From positions 1-44,874 of the forward strand of contig QNFX01000015.1 in NCBI GenBank assembly GCA_003650125.1: a stretch of DNA of 44,874 nucleotides. The letters are read 5' to 3'. Source of the DNA: Campylobacterota bacterium (GTDB taxonomy: Bacteria > Bdellovibrionota > Bacteriovoracia > Bacteriovoracales > Bacteriovoracaceae). Positions 24,912 to 33,539 of the stretch are shown here, one piece after another (the stretch's first letter is position 1; every line of letters starts with the position of its first letter). A program made the translations under genes and the position numbers. Below the pieces are notes generated by a model that saw nothing but the letters and a program-made list of their open reading frames with translations, was not told the DNA's origin and searched no databases.

Positions 24912-25367
24912 ATGCTTAAAATCTTTATTTCACTACTTTTTATTTTATCTTTAAATGCAAGTGCCAACGTGGCCTTTGAAGTAAAAGGAAAATTAAAATT
25001 ATTTAGAAAGTCAGATAATTCTAAGATGGAAATTATTTTAAAATCAAATGAAGGTGAATTTAAAATCACTAATAAAAATTACTTCACCTATGGTTGTAAG
25101 AAAGGTGAGTTTCTAATTGTCTCAAATTATGTTCCTGAGGATACTTACAGCATTATTGAGATTTTAAATTGTAAAAAGTTTGGAGATGATCAAGTTGATA
25201 GCTTTTGCCCTAAAAATTTAGATTTGGTCTGTGGTGCTCCCATAGATTTTAGATGTGAAAACTATTACTGCGATGAGCTTGAACTCACACCTCAAACTTA
25301 TTCCAATCGATGTGATTTATTAAGAAATGGTGCTCGTTTTCTTTATCAAGGGTCATGTCGCCCTTAG
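24912..25367 (+). CDS. Secreted Kazal-like cysteine-rich protein (putative protease inhibitor)
   Basis: 151 residues with a signal peptide (MLKIFISLLFILSLNASA). After a beta-like N-terminal part, residues from about 96 on read like a Kazal domain: CPKNLDLVCG, then TPQTYSNRCDLLRNGARF and a final YQGSC. Kazal domains carry VCG...TYxNxC...G-C with three disulfides and inhibit serine proteases; here an extra loop with two cysteines (RCENYYC) sits before TYSNRC. The assignment rests on this pattern only. Ribosome site GAGAGGA before the ATG. Divergent from the LysR gene and probably its target. Confidence 0.55.
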   Translation: MLKIFISLLFILSLNASANVAFEVKGKLKLFRKSDNSKMEIILKSNEGEFKITNKNYFTYGCKKGEFLIVSNYVPEDTYSIIEILNCKKFGDDQVDSFCPKNLDLVCGAPIDFRCENYYCDELELTPQTYSNRCDLLRNGARFLYQGSCRP

Positions 25368-25380
25368 TTAAAGATTGTTG

Positions 25381-25887
25381 CTAGTCCTTGTGTTTCAAGG
25401 ACAATGTTAAGGTAAAGGTTGCCACTGGCTCATCCCCAAAATGTTTGGGGACAGTGGCAACCACTTTTATAGGCATATTCATTCGTTCTTTAGATTTAAT
25501 AACCTCATTTACAAAACTTTTAATCTCCAGGCCCTGATCACAGGTAAAATAAGTTGCTCCCTCTGCTCGTTTTTTAAAATCGCCACTAAAGTCTTTAAAG
25601 GAGAGATGGATATTTTTGCCACTGAGAACTATTTGTTTCATCGCCGCTAGACCTGAACAAATATCTGCAGCAGTTGCCATTACACCAAAGTACATGGAAC
25701 CAAGGTGGTTTTTATTGCGCCAATTAAGAGGGATTTTTATAACCGTTTTATTTTCATCAAGGGTGATCACTTTGGGTCTTACGTACCCGATGAGGGGAAC
25801 TTTAAAAAGTCCAAAGAAAAAAATCATGGCGTTATCACGAAATTTAGCAGGAAGTTTTTTTATTAATTTTTCTCCTACAAAATTCAT
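25381..25887 (-). CDS. DUF4442 hotdog-fold putative thioesterase
   Basis: 168 residues with the DUF4442 layout: an N-terminal amphipathic stretch (FRDNAMIFFFGLFKVPLIGYVRPKV), the strand VIKIPLNWRNKNHLGSMYFGVMATAAD where hotdog enzymes place their active-site helix, and a C-terminal KVVATVPKHFG strand. Hotdog proteins hydrolyse acyl-CoA thioesters; substrates of DUF4442 are not known. It is the last gene of the putA-proC operon, its ATG overlapping the proC stop by 4 bp. Confidence 0.75.
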   Translation of the reverse strand: MNFVGEKLIKKLPAKFRDNAMIFFFGLFKVPLIGYVRPKVITLDENKTVIKIPLNWRNKNHLGSMYFGVMATAADICSGLAAMKQIVLSGKNIHLSFKDFSGDFKKRAEGATYFTCDQGLEIKSFVNEVIKSKERMNMPIKVVATVPKHFGDEPVATFTLTLSLKHKD

Positions 25888-26672
25888 TTATTTTCCCCTG
25901 CTAATTCTTGTGCCCTCGTTATATTGGCCTTGATAGCAGACTCTATCATCCCTTCAAGATTTTTAGCTTTTAAAATATTTAAGGCCGCCTCTGTGGTGCC
26001 CCCTTTTGAAGTCACATCATTTCGAAGTTCTTGGGGACTCTCACTCGCTTTAGACATTAAGGTTGCAGCACCTAAAATCATCTGTTCGACTAATTTTTGA
26101 GCTACCTCTTTTTCAAATCCCTGCTCACTCATTAATTTAGATAAAATATTTGCTACTTCAAAAATATACGCTGGCCCTGAACCCGTAAAGGCGGTGATAA
26201 CATTCATAAGTTCTTCATCTTTTAAAATTTGAACCAATCCCACATTTGCTAAAAGACCTGTTACAAAAGATAGTGTCTCATCTTTTACTTCTTGGGAGGC
26301 AATTAAGCCAACGACCCCAACCCCTACCAGGCAGGGAGTGTTAGGCATTAAACGAATAACCCTTTCAAGACTAAACCCTTCTTTAAGTGAATCAATAGTT
26401 ATTCCTGCCATCAGAGAAATTAAAGTGGCATCTTTTGGTGGGGAAAAAGTTTTTTTCAAAACACCTAAATGTTGGGGCTTGGCGCCTATCAAATAAAGAT
26501 CACAAGCGGGAATATCGTCTAAATTAGAAACGGCAGTACCACCAAGTTTTGCCATTAGATCTTCGGCCTTTTTAAAGGTTGGATTATATCCAAAAAACTC
26601 CAACTTATCCTTAGGCATTCCAAGAACCATAGCAGTTGCCATTTTCCCACAACCAATTATTGCCATTTTCAT
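25884..26672 (-). CDS. proC: Pyrroline-5-carboxylate reductase
   Basis: 262 residues. The N-terminal NAD(P)-binding motif reads MAIIGCGKMATAMV, followed by the P5CR signature region in the C-terminal helical domain (LMNVITAFTGSGPAYIFEV and QELRNDVTSKGGTTEAAL). It reduces pyrroline-5-carboxylate to proline, the last step of proline synthesis. The ATG at 26672 starts immediately after the putA stop (26674) with GGAG in the end of putA as ribosome site, so it is translationally coupled to the proline-degrading enzyme. Confidence 0.95.
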   Translation of the reverse strand: MKMAIIGCGKMATAMVLGMPKDKLEFFGYNPTFKKAEDLMAKLGGTAVSNLDDIPACDLYLIGAKPQHLGVLKKTFSPPKDATLISLMAGITIDSLKEGFSLERVIRLMPNTPCLVGVGVVGLIASQEVKDETLSFVTGLLANVGLVQILKDEELMNVITAFTGSGPAYIFEVANILSKLMSEQGFEKEVAQKLVEQMILGAATLMSKASESPQELRNDVTSKGGTTEAALNILKAKNLEGMIESAIKANITRAQELAGENK

Positions 26673-26673
26673 T

Positions 26674-29600
26674 TTAATCAAGCTCCATAGGTGCCCCATG
26701 CCTCATAATATTCACGGCAAAAGATCTAACCAAAATAAATTGTTGTACTAATCTTTTAAAGTCGCTGACATCGGGAGAATCTAAAGGCGTGAGAAGATGT
26801 TTCATATACTTTTCACTATAAGATCCATCATAGACGATATCTAGCACTTCACTAATTTGCTTTCTCCCCCCATCAATAATGATGGTTCGAAGTTTTGGTT
26901 CTTTCAAGGACTTATTACACAGATCCTCGGTAGGAAAATAGACATCAAAGTTTCCTTCTCTAAAGAAAGTTCCAAAAATTGATTTCATTTGATTCCACCA
27001 AACAAAGGCCTTCTCATTCCTAGCTATTACTGTTACTCCAATTCCCATGGAAAGTGCTGTTACAAATTCCATCATTGATGAAAAATAGGCCCTTGGTTCA
27101 TAAGCTACGATGAGAATTTTATCTTCTTTTAGTGTGAAATCATTATAACTTAACTGTCCGGGGATCTCCTGATTTTTATGTTCAGAATTTAAATAGGTTT
27201 GTAAGTGTTTATAGGCCCATTTATTATAATCTATAAGGATTTCTTTTTGATCACCATAAATGCCTTGAAAAAAGTTTTCAAAGTTCCCAATCAATTTATC
27301 CATTGCCTTATGAAAAATCTTACGGTGATCTCTCATTTTTCCTTGATAAGGGCCACATAGGTCAAAATCATAACTACTACCCGCTCCATTTTTAGGAACA
27401 TCCTGAATATTTTCTGTTTCACTAGGAAGATTAAGGGGAGAGACATGAAAAGAAGGCACATAAAGAGCGCCTCCGGCCTTCGGCCCAGTACCGGATAGTT
27501 TAAAGCCGCCAAATGGTTCAACTCCCACACGAGCACCAGTTATTGCCCGGTTAACATAGATATTTCCAGTTTCCATTTTCTTAGTAAGGTAGTCTATGTC
27601 ATCTTGAGATTGACTAAATACTCCCCCAGTCAGGGCATATTCGGTACCATTAAAAATTTCTAATGCCTCATTAAGAGAGCTATATCCAATAATATGAATT
27701 ATTGGGCCAAACAATTCTTTATAAGCATAGGAATCTTTATTTAAAACTCTTGAAGAGGGAAGTTCAATTAAAACAGGACCTATACATTGCCCGGGTAGCT
27801 CTTCTCGACTTCGATCAAGGTGTACTTTTCCATTAAACCTTTGTGACTCTTTTGTCGCTTCCTGGGCATCCTTAATTAATCTTTCTTTTTCGGCCAGGTT
27901 AATAATGGGATTCATTGTAGAGGAAAAATCATATGCCGTTCCAACTTTAATATCCAAGCAGGCCTGTTTAAGTCTGGCGATTAATTTATCTTTAATTCGA
28001 TTATCTACAAGAATTCTTGATGCGGCAGAGCACTTTTGTCCTGAATGGCCAAAAGAAGAATATAAAATTCCCGCTACCGTTTCATCTAATTCAGCATTAG
28101 CAGTGACAATAATGGCATTTTTTCCTCCCATCTCGGCAATAACTTTGGCCGGCACTGGATGTTTAAGGGAGGTATTTTCCAAAATCCTTTTTCCCGCTAT
28201 ATGGGTCATATGCATGCCAACTTTTTTTGAACCAGTAAAAACTATTCCTGCAATATCTGAATTTTTTACTAGTTCTTCCCCAACTTCTGATCCTTTTCCG
28301 GGAAGGTGAATAAGGGCCTCAGGGGGAACTCCTGCTTCATGTAAAACATCAATCAGCAGCTGTGCAATTAAAGGTGTGGGTCTGGCCGATTTTAAAATTA
28401 TGGAATTTCCAGCAACTAAGGCCGACGAAACCATACCGCAAGGAATAGCGAGGGGGAAATTCCAGGGAGAAACAACTGATACGACTCCCCGTGCCCCAAG
28501 GGAGTCATGCTTTCTTTGCATCTTGGCCTCTTCTCTAGCGTAGAAAGTTAAAAAATCGATGGCCTCATCTACATCGGCATGGGCCTCAGGAATAGATTTC
28601 CCTCCCTCATAAACAATCAAAGATGATATCTTATTTCTTCTCGCCAAGAGTATTCTAGCTCCTTTTAAAAGTGCTAGAGAACGATTAAGCCAAGGCCCAT
28701 TGGCCCATGGGCCTTCATCAAATGCCTTTTTGGCCTGAGCTACTGCTATGCTTGCATCTTCTTTATTGGCGTATTTGATTTCACCAACTTTTATATCAGG
28801 ATTGGAATTAGAAAAAATTGAATGGACTTCGCCATTTAGTTGTAATTTGTTAGGATATTTCTTTGCCAATGACTTATCCCTAAAATCTTTTAAATCCTTT
28901 TCCATCCAAACCCTTTCTTTTTCCAAGTAAAGTCGGGCCGGAGAAACATTAAAAAACCTGCGGTTAAGTTCAAATCTGGTACCATCTTTTTCTATTTCTT
29001 TTTTTTCTTTCTTCCCTTTATGAATTACTTGAGGTGGATTCATTCCCTTGAGATTTTTATGAGAGCGCATAATGGTTAAAACTCCAACTTGTGAGGAGTT
29101 CTCCATAATTCTTCGAACTAGATAGGCCATACCAACGAGAAGCGAGCCCACGGGAACATAGTTTCTAGTGGGGTATCCCATTTTTTCCAGTGCTGTAGAT
29201 AGGGCCTCATAGGTCATGTGCAGACATTGATGCTCAATAACTGGTGCCTGTGGATAGTATTTATCTCTTAGAACTTCTACAAAGCAATGATCCGAAAAAT
29301 TGTGAGAGCCAAGGCAGAGTTGCAAGTGCTCTCCTGCTTCCAAGAACTTCACCATTAACTGTCGGCACATGATATCTGTTTCTTCTTTGTTTAAAAATTC
29401 TGGGGCCTCATGGCCATGGGCCTGGGCCTCAATCGTCTCGGCATCCCAATAGGCCCCCTTAACCAATCTTATGGGCATTAAAAGCTTTCTCTCTCTGGCC
29501 AATTCTAAGATATCTAAAAAGTGCTCATAGGCATCTCTTAGATATGATTGTAGGACAATTCCGGTTGATTGATAGTTTTTAAGTTCTGGAGTTTCCATGA

Positions 29601-30825
29601 GTACTTTTTTATAAACTTTAAAAACTACATCTCGGTAATGATAGTGTTCAGCATCTATGTTTATAAAGACATCTTTTTCACAGGCCTCAATTAATATCTT
29701 TTTAAGTCTTGGGGAAACCAATTTATAAGTATAATCAAAAGCATGTGGTTTAAAATCTGAGCAGAGAGCTGAAACTTTTATAGAAATATGCGCTTTATTT
29801 ATTCCCGCAAGATTTCTTTTTCCCTTTTTTACATAGAGAGAAAACCCGCGAATTAATTTTAAAACCTCATTTTGGTAGTGATCTGCTTCTTTTTCACTGA
29901 CTACTAGCTCCCCTAACTGATCTAAGGTTACATCCCTGCCCGACTTTAAAAGTTTTTTTAAAGATTTCTCCGCTTTTTCAATAGTTTCTCCCGCGATAAA
30001 TCTTCGGGCCATAAATTTAACTGAGGCCCTCACTAAATAGGCCAAAAGTCTTGCCTGTATAAACTTGGCCAGAAAATAGATGGGCCTAAAACAAAATATA
30101 AAAAATGTAGGTAAAGGGCCATCTTGCCCTTCTTTCTCTTCCACCTTGGCCTTATGATGGTCCTCAAAAAGTCTTCTCATAGACTCAAGCAGAATTCTTT
30201 TTACCTCACTCCCTGATTTATCAAAATCCAGAGATGGTAAAATGGCCAAAAATTTTAAAAGATGAATCCTAATTAAAGAATAATTAGCAGCAAGAGAAAG
30301 ACCAAAGTCTGAGACCTTTTCAAATGTGGTTGATTCATATTTATTAACATATGTGAGTAAATGATCGACTAAAAGATTATTTTTATCTTCTAACTGGTCA
30401 AATTTTTCATCTTCTAGAAAATCGGGAAGGTCATATATTTTAGTATTAAGTTCAATTTGTGAGGGAAAGTCTGAAGAACTAAGAGTGGCCATCTTTTGAG
30501 TATGTTTTTTAAACTCCTCATATTTGCCATCATTTTCTTTATTTATTTCTAAATTATGGACAATAAAGAGCTCTTGACTCAATTTTGGGGTATAAAATCT
30601 AATTTCTTTTTCCTCTGAAAAAATACCTGTGAGAAAAGGAATGGATTTTAAGATCAACTGGATACGAAAATTACCAAAGTCATTTGCCATATAAGGTGCA
30701 ATTGCTTGCGTAATGAATTCATCTAATTCCCTCTTTTCATTTAAAAATATCTCTGAAAACTCAGGGTAAAAATAGAAGTTCCATCCATTATGATTTACTT
30801 GCAAAACTGTTGGTATTGAGTTCAT
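26674..30825 (-). CDS. putA: Bifunctional proline dehydrogenase / glutamate-semialdehyde dehydrogenase (PutA-like)
   Basis: 1383 residues. Residues up to about 290 form a helical N-terminal part without a ribbon-helix-helix DNA-binding domain. About 320-620 is the FAD-dependent proline dehydrogenase barrel (RLVKGAYWDAETIEAQ, YVPVGSLLVGMAYLVRR). About 650-1130 is the NAD-dependent aldehyde dehydrogenase (VVSPWNFPLAIPCG, base Glu898 in AEMGGKNA, nucleophile Cys932 in GQKCSAASR). About 250 further residues resemble the degenerate C-terminal dehydrogenase-like domain of long PutA proteins, ending VNIMRHGAPMELD. It oxidises proline to glutamate and feeds electrons to quinone. Ribosome site GAGG before the ATG. 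First gene of putA-proC-DUF4442. Confidence 0.95.
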   Translation of the reverse strand: MNSIPTVLQVNHNGWNFYFYPEFSEIFLNEKRELDEFITQAIAPYMANDFGNFRIQLILKSIPFLTGIFSEEKEIRFYTPKLSQELFIVHNLEINKENDGKYEEFKKHTQKMATLSSSDFPSQIELNTKIYDLPDFLEDEKFDQLEDKNNLLVDHLLTYVNKYESTTFEKVSDFGLSLAANYSLIRIHLLKFLAILPSLDFDKSGSEVKRILLESMRRLFEDHHKAKVEEKEGQDGPLPTFFIFCFRPIYFLAKFIQARLLAYLVRASVKFMARRFIAGETIEKAEKSLKKLLKSGRDVTLDQLGELVVSEKEADHYQNEVLKLIRGFSLYVKKGKRNLAGINKAHISIKVSALCSDFKPHAFDYTYKLVSPRLKKILIEACEKDVFINIDAEHYHYRDVVFKVYKKVLMETPELKNYQSTGIVLQSYLRDAYEHFLDILELARERKLLMPIRLVKGAYWDAETIEAQAHGHEAPEFLNKEETDIMCRQLMVKFLEAGEHLQLCLGSHNFSDHCFVEVLRDKYYPQAPVIEHQCLHMTYEALSTALEKMGYPTRNYVPVGSLLVGMAYLVRRIMENSSQVGVLTIMRSHKNLKGMNPPQVIHKGKKEKKEIEKDGTRFELNRRFFNVSPARLYLEKERVWMEKDLKDFRDKSLAKKYPNKLQLNGEVHSIFSNSNPDIKVGEIKYANKEDASIAVAQAKKAFDEGPWANGPWLNRSLALLKGARILLARRNKISSLIVYEGGKSIPEAHADVDEAIDFLTFYAREEAKMQRKHDSLGARGVVSVVSPWNFPLAIPCGMVSSALVAGNSIILKSARPTPLIAQLLIDVLHEAGVPPEALIHLPGKGSEVGEELVKNSDIAGIVFTGSKKVGMHMTHIAGKRILENTSLKHPVPAKVIAEMGGKNAIIVTANAELDETVAGILYSSFGHSGQKCSAASRILVDNRIKDKLIARLKQACLDIKVGTAYDFSSTMNPIINLAEKERLIKDAQEATKESQRFNGKVHLDRSREELPGQCIGPVLIELPSSRVLNKDSYAYKELFGPIIHIIGYSSLNEALEIFNGTEYALTGGVFSQSQDDIDYLTKKMETGNIYVNRAITGARVGVEPFGGFKLSGTGPKAGGALYVPSFHVSPLNLPSETENIQDVPKNGAGSSYDFDLCGPYQGKMRDHRKIFHKAMDKLIGNFENFFQGIYGDQKEILIDYNKWAYKHLQTYLNSEHKNQEIPGQLSYNDFTLKEDKILIVAYEPRAYFSSMMEFVTALSMGIGVTVIARNEKAFVWWNQMKSIFGTFFREGNFDVYFPTEDLCNKSLKEPKLRTIIIDGGRKQISEVLDIVYDGSYSEKYMKHLLTPLDSPDVSDFKRLVQQFILVRSFAVNIMRHGAPMELD

Positions 30826-30958
30826 TTATGACGCCTCACGTAATAATATAGATTTCTTTTCAAATAATTACCTTAATATGGCCGTTTCGACTAGATGAAG
30901 AATCAATTACTTTACGCATTAATTTGACGTCAATCCCCTCTCTTCTTAAAATTAAAGG

Positions 30959-32098
30959 GTGTTATTAAAAACTATTTTAACTTTTCTCATATTTTTAACA
31001 GGGCCCTTACAGGCAGTAGATAATAGTAGTTATTCCAGTGATGATTTAGAAGTCTTGGCCCAGCAGAAAAACTACCCAGAATTCCTTGAGCATGCTCATG
31101 ATATAAGACCCTCAAAAAGAAATAAGAAATGGAAAAAGATGGTTCGAGATATGACCTTAGGTTATATGAACCAGACCTTAAAAGATAATAAGCATGGGCC
31201 TAAAATATTCCAATTTGTAGAACAGTTAAATTCTTGGCCATCCTTAAGAAATGAAGAATTTTTCCATCTAAAGCGAAATCAGTTAGGAATAAAGTATTTC
31301 AAGTCCTGTGTTAACAGTAAAAAAGATTGCCTTCCCCAAGCTTTAAATTTTTGGACGAGTAATCAATTAAAATCGGCAGAGCTAGGCCTTAAGATGATCG
31401 ACTTGCTTGAAAAGGTTAATTATAGAGGTGATTTGTTTAAGTTTATTAAACCGGCCACTACAAGCGATATGTCAGAGTTTTATTGTAATCGACCAGAAGT
31501 TATAACAATTCTCATAAAAAAAATTCATCATATTTCGCTTAAAAATGCACCTGACAAAAAGTATTTTAAAAATATTTTTAACCAGGACTGCATAAAAAAG
31601 ATCATACCAATACTAAAGCAGGAACTAGTGAAGTTTTCTTCACCTGCTATGAAAGAAATCTTTTATAACTTTTTGGATCTCTACAAGGGCATTAATCAAG
31701 AGGAGAGCGATTTTTTTCTCACACTATATATTCTCCAAGGGCCTATCAAAGGAGATGCTTTCAATAAAGGCTGGAATACCATCAGTATCCTGGGAAAGAA
31801 CTTTAAAAGGCGCCAGAAGGTGCTTAGAAAGCTGAAAAAGTTCGAATTACTTCCTGATGATATCTTCACTCTGACCAATAAAAAGGCCAAAAGAATTTTA
31901 CTAGATCATTTCTTCAAAAATATCCCTGAATATCTAGATTACTATGCGAGAACTTGCCTAAATTACTTAGAAGGAACTAAAGAATTTCCTCGAGGAAACC
32001 CAACTCTTCACTGTAAAGAACTTTTTTATGAGGCAAAGGGAACCAAGTGGATTGACCCAGGGCTTCAAACAAGTTTTTTAAAGTTTAAAAAATTATAA
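30959..32098 (+). CDS. Secreted protein of unknown function
   Basis: 379 residues starting with GTG, which encodes a clear signal peptide (LLKTILTFLIFLTGPLQA). The mature part is strongly helical and basic, with repeated short helices, and could be a helical-repeat scaffold. No motif recognised. The start is uncertain because the purine-rich AAAGG touches the GTG. Divergent from putA; its 3' end faces the histone-like gene across a hairpin that works in the other direction. Confidence 0.6.
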   Translation: MLLKTILTFLIFLTGPLQAVDNSSYSSDDLEVLAQQKNYPEFLEHAHDIRPSKRNKKWKKMVRDMTLGYMNQTLKDNKHGPKIFQFVEQLNSWPSLRNEEFFHLKRNQLGIKYFKSCVNSKKDCLPQALNFWTSNQLKSAELGLKMIDLLEKVNYRGDLFKFIKPATTSDMSEFYCNRPEVITILIKKIHHISLKNAPDKKYFKNIFNQDCIKKIIPILKQELVKFSSPAMKEIFYNFLDLYKGINQEESDFFLTLYILQGPIKGDAFNKGWNTISILGKNFKRRQKVLRKLKKFELLPDDIFTLTNKKAKRILLDHFFKNIPEYLDYYARTCLNYLEGTKEFPRGNPTLHCKELFYEAKGTKWIDPGLQTSFLKFKKL

Positions 32099-32126
32099 AA
32101 AAAAAGGGCCTGTAAAAACAGGCCCT
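32096..32126 (-). terminator. Intrinsic terminator of the histone-like gene
   Basis: On the minus strand a 9-bp stem AGGGCCTGT ... ACAGGCCCT with a TTTT loop is followed by a run of nine T residues (32096-32104). It lies 25 bp after the stop of the SWIB-histone gene. On the plus strand the hairpin has no T-tract, so it does not obviously end the convergent gene. Confidence 0.85.
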
Positions 32127-32150
32127 CTAATAAATTCGATTTGAATTATT

Positions 32151-32624
32151 TTAGCTTAGGTGCTTCCCAATAATTCCTGCCAATTCAAACATGGTAACTT
32201 CTTTTTTACCGTTGAAAACTTTTTTCAACTTGTCATCTGCAAGAATATTTCTTTTGTTCTTAGGATTTTGTAGGTTGTGCTTCTTGATGTAAACCCACAT
32301 CTTTTTGATAACCTGAGTTCTTGGAAGGGCCTTATTCCCTACAATCGCTGCTAGCGCTGCAGAAGGAGTCATTGCCTTCATGAAAGCTGCGTTTGGCTTT
32401 CTTTTTGTTTTTTTCTTCGCTGCTTTTTTCTTTGCAGTTTTTTTCTTCGCTACTTTTTTCTTAGCAACTTTTTTCTTTGCAGTTTTTTTCTTCGCTACTT
32501 TTTTCTTAGCAGTTTTTTTCTTCGCTACTTTTTTCTTCGCAGTTTTCTTCTTTGCTACTTTTTTCTTAGCAACTTTTTTCTTCGCTACTTTCTTTGCCAC
32601 TTTCTTCTTTTTCTTTACTGCCAT
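32151..32624 (-). CDS. Histone H1-like lysine-repeat protein fused to a SWIB domain
   Basis: 157 residues. The N-terminal half is a lysine/alanine tail with 12 consecutive pentapeptides of the form VAKKK, TAKKK or AAKKK (residues 13-72). The C-terminal half (about 80-157) is a SWIB/MDM2-type domain: SAALAAIVGNKALPRTQVIK, then KMWVYIKKHNLQNPKNKRNI and LADDKLKKVF. A similar combination is known from chlamydial and other bacterial nucleoid proteins. It probably binds DNA. The ATG at 32624 follows a strong GGAGGA site; the upstream in-frame ATG (32636) lacks one. A TTGAGT/TATACT promoter and a terminator frame the gene, so it is a well-expressed single transcript. Confidence 0.9.
   Translation of the reverse strand: MAVKKKKKVAKKVAKKKVAKKKVAKKKTAKKKVAKKKTAKKKVAKKKTAKKKVAKKKVAKKKTAKKKAAKKKTKRKPNAAFMKAMTPSAALAAIVGNKALPRTQVIKKMWVYIKKHNLQNPKNKRNILADDKLKKVFNGKKEVTMFELAGIIGKHLS
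32409..32588 (-). repeat. Tandem 15-bp repeat in the histone-like gene
   Basis: Twelve in-frame 15-bp units encoding (V/T/A)AKKK. The unit number is likely to vary between strains by slippage. It is a coding repeat, not CRISPR or intergenic DNA. Confidence 0.85.
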
Positions 32625-32653
32625 GTCTTCCTCCATAAAATTAGTTGTAAAAC

Positions 32654-32683
32654 AGTATATATAAACGTGAATTTCGTACTCAA
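32654..32683 (-). promoter_or_regulatory. Promoter of the SWIB-histone gene
   Basis: Minus strand TTGAGT (32678-32683), an 18-bp spacer and TATACT (32654-32659), 30 bases before the ATG. Both boxes are close to the sigma-70 consensus. Confidence 0.6.
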
Positions 32684-32739
32684 GTAAAATTATTGCCTAC
32701 TTAAATTTAGATTGTCTATAGGCAAAATAAAAAAAGAAC

Positions 32740-33186
32740 CTAGTCGAGGTATTTAATCCATTCAACTACCTGCTTATCGGGGCTACTAGATTCATTCAAT
32801 TTCTTGTAACCATGACTCTCATTGAGTGAATACATGCGAAAATTGTCAATGCGACAAAAATGATGAACTTCATCCAATTTTAAATCTCTGGCCCGAAGTT
32901 CAAAGAAATCTTTAATTTGATGATTGTATCCAAGACCCTGGTGATGGGCCTTTACAGTAGTATTCTTAGTTAAAAGCTGATTTTCAGCCTTTTTAATGAG
33001 AATTGCTGCGATAACTTCATCCTCTTTATATCGTACAGCAAAGACCTTCCAACCATTTTTCATTTCTTTTTTTAATCCTTCTAGATCCCAGGTAAAATCA
33101 GGAGAATCAGTAAAGGCATCGATGTTATAATCTAAAATCTCTTTAATTTCTTTGTCAGTTTTGGCCTGTTTGAAATTAAGTGGCAT
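32740..33186 (-). CDS. GNAT-like acetyltransferase
   Basis: 148 residues. The GNAT pattern is visible: strand VFAVRYKEDEVIAAILIKK, then the acetyl-CoA loop HHQGLGYNHQIKDFFELRA (Q-x-x-G-x-G-like), then a C-terminal HFCRIDNFRMYSLNESHGYKKL motif (N...Y/F-x-x-x-GF/Y-like). The substrate may be a small molecule or a protein N-terminus; it cannot be told. It follows the cytochrome c gene by 10 bp on the same strand, so the two may be co-transcribed. Confidence 0.75.
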   Translation of the reverse strand: MPLNFKQAKTDKEIKEILDYNIDAFTDSPDFTWDLEGLKKEMKNGWKVFAVRYKEDEVIAAILIKKAENQLLTKNTTVKAHHQGLGYNHQIKDFFELRARDLKLDEVHHFCRIDNFRMYSLNESHGYKKLNESSSPDKQVVEWIKYLD

Positions 33187-33196
33187 AAATATATTC

Positions 33197-33484
33197 CTAT
33201 TTAGTAGTCATTTTTAAGATATAAGCTGCCAAATCGTTTATATCCTTACCAGACAGTTTTTTAATATAAGGCATCATTTTAGAATTTTTTCGGTCGCCTG
33301 AGAGGAATTTTTTAATTTGAGTTACGATATACCAAGCGAATTGACCGGAAATTCTAGGCGCTTCCTCTTTAGGATTTCCCTCTCCATTTTTTCCATGGCA
33401 CTGATATAGTTTTTCGCCCCTTTTAGCATCTTGAGCAAAAGAGGAAAATGAATGTGGAAGTAGAACTAGTGTTAACCATTTCAT
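33197..33484 (-). CDS. Class-I cytochrome c with a one-cysteine heme site
   Basis: 95 residues from the ATG at 33484 (signal peptide MKWLTLVLLPHSFSSFAQ). The fold is a small cytochrome c/c553: GEKLYQCHGKNGEGN, then PRISGQFAWYIVTQIKKF, a methionine ligand in KMMPYIKKLS and the C-terminal helix DINDLAAYILKM. The expected LYxxCxxCHG reads LYQCHG: about four or five residues including the first heme cysteine are gone, in frame, leaving one Cys before His. That would permit only a single thioether bond, as in euglenozoan mitochondrial cytochrome c, or no heme at all. The rest of the gene looks intact. Confidence 0.75.
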   Translation of the reverse strand: MKWLTLVLLPHSFSSFAQDAKRGEKLYQCHGKNGEGNPKEEAPRISGQFAWYIVTQIKKFLSGDRKNSKMMPYIKKLSGKDINDLAAYILKMTTK

Positions 33485-33539
33485 ATTTTTAGGCCCCAAA
33501 TTTAAAGTTGAAGTGAAATGGATTATATACAGGTTTTTC

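Noticed and set aside
32409-32588. Regular short repeats as a CRISPR array
   Set aside because: The repeats are 15 bp, contiguous without unique spacers, and in a coding frame.
32380-32664. Phe/Ala-rich repetitive open frame antisense to the histone-like gene
   Set aside because: It is the reverse reading of AAK repeat codons; there is no ribosome site and the opposite strand encodes a recognisable SWIB protein.
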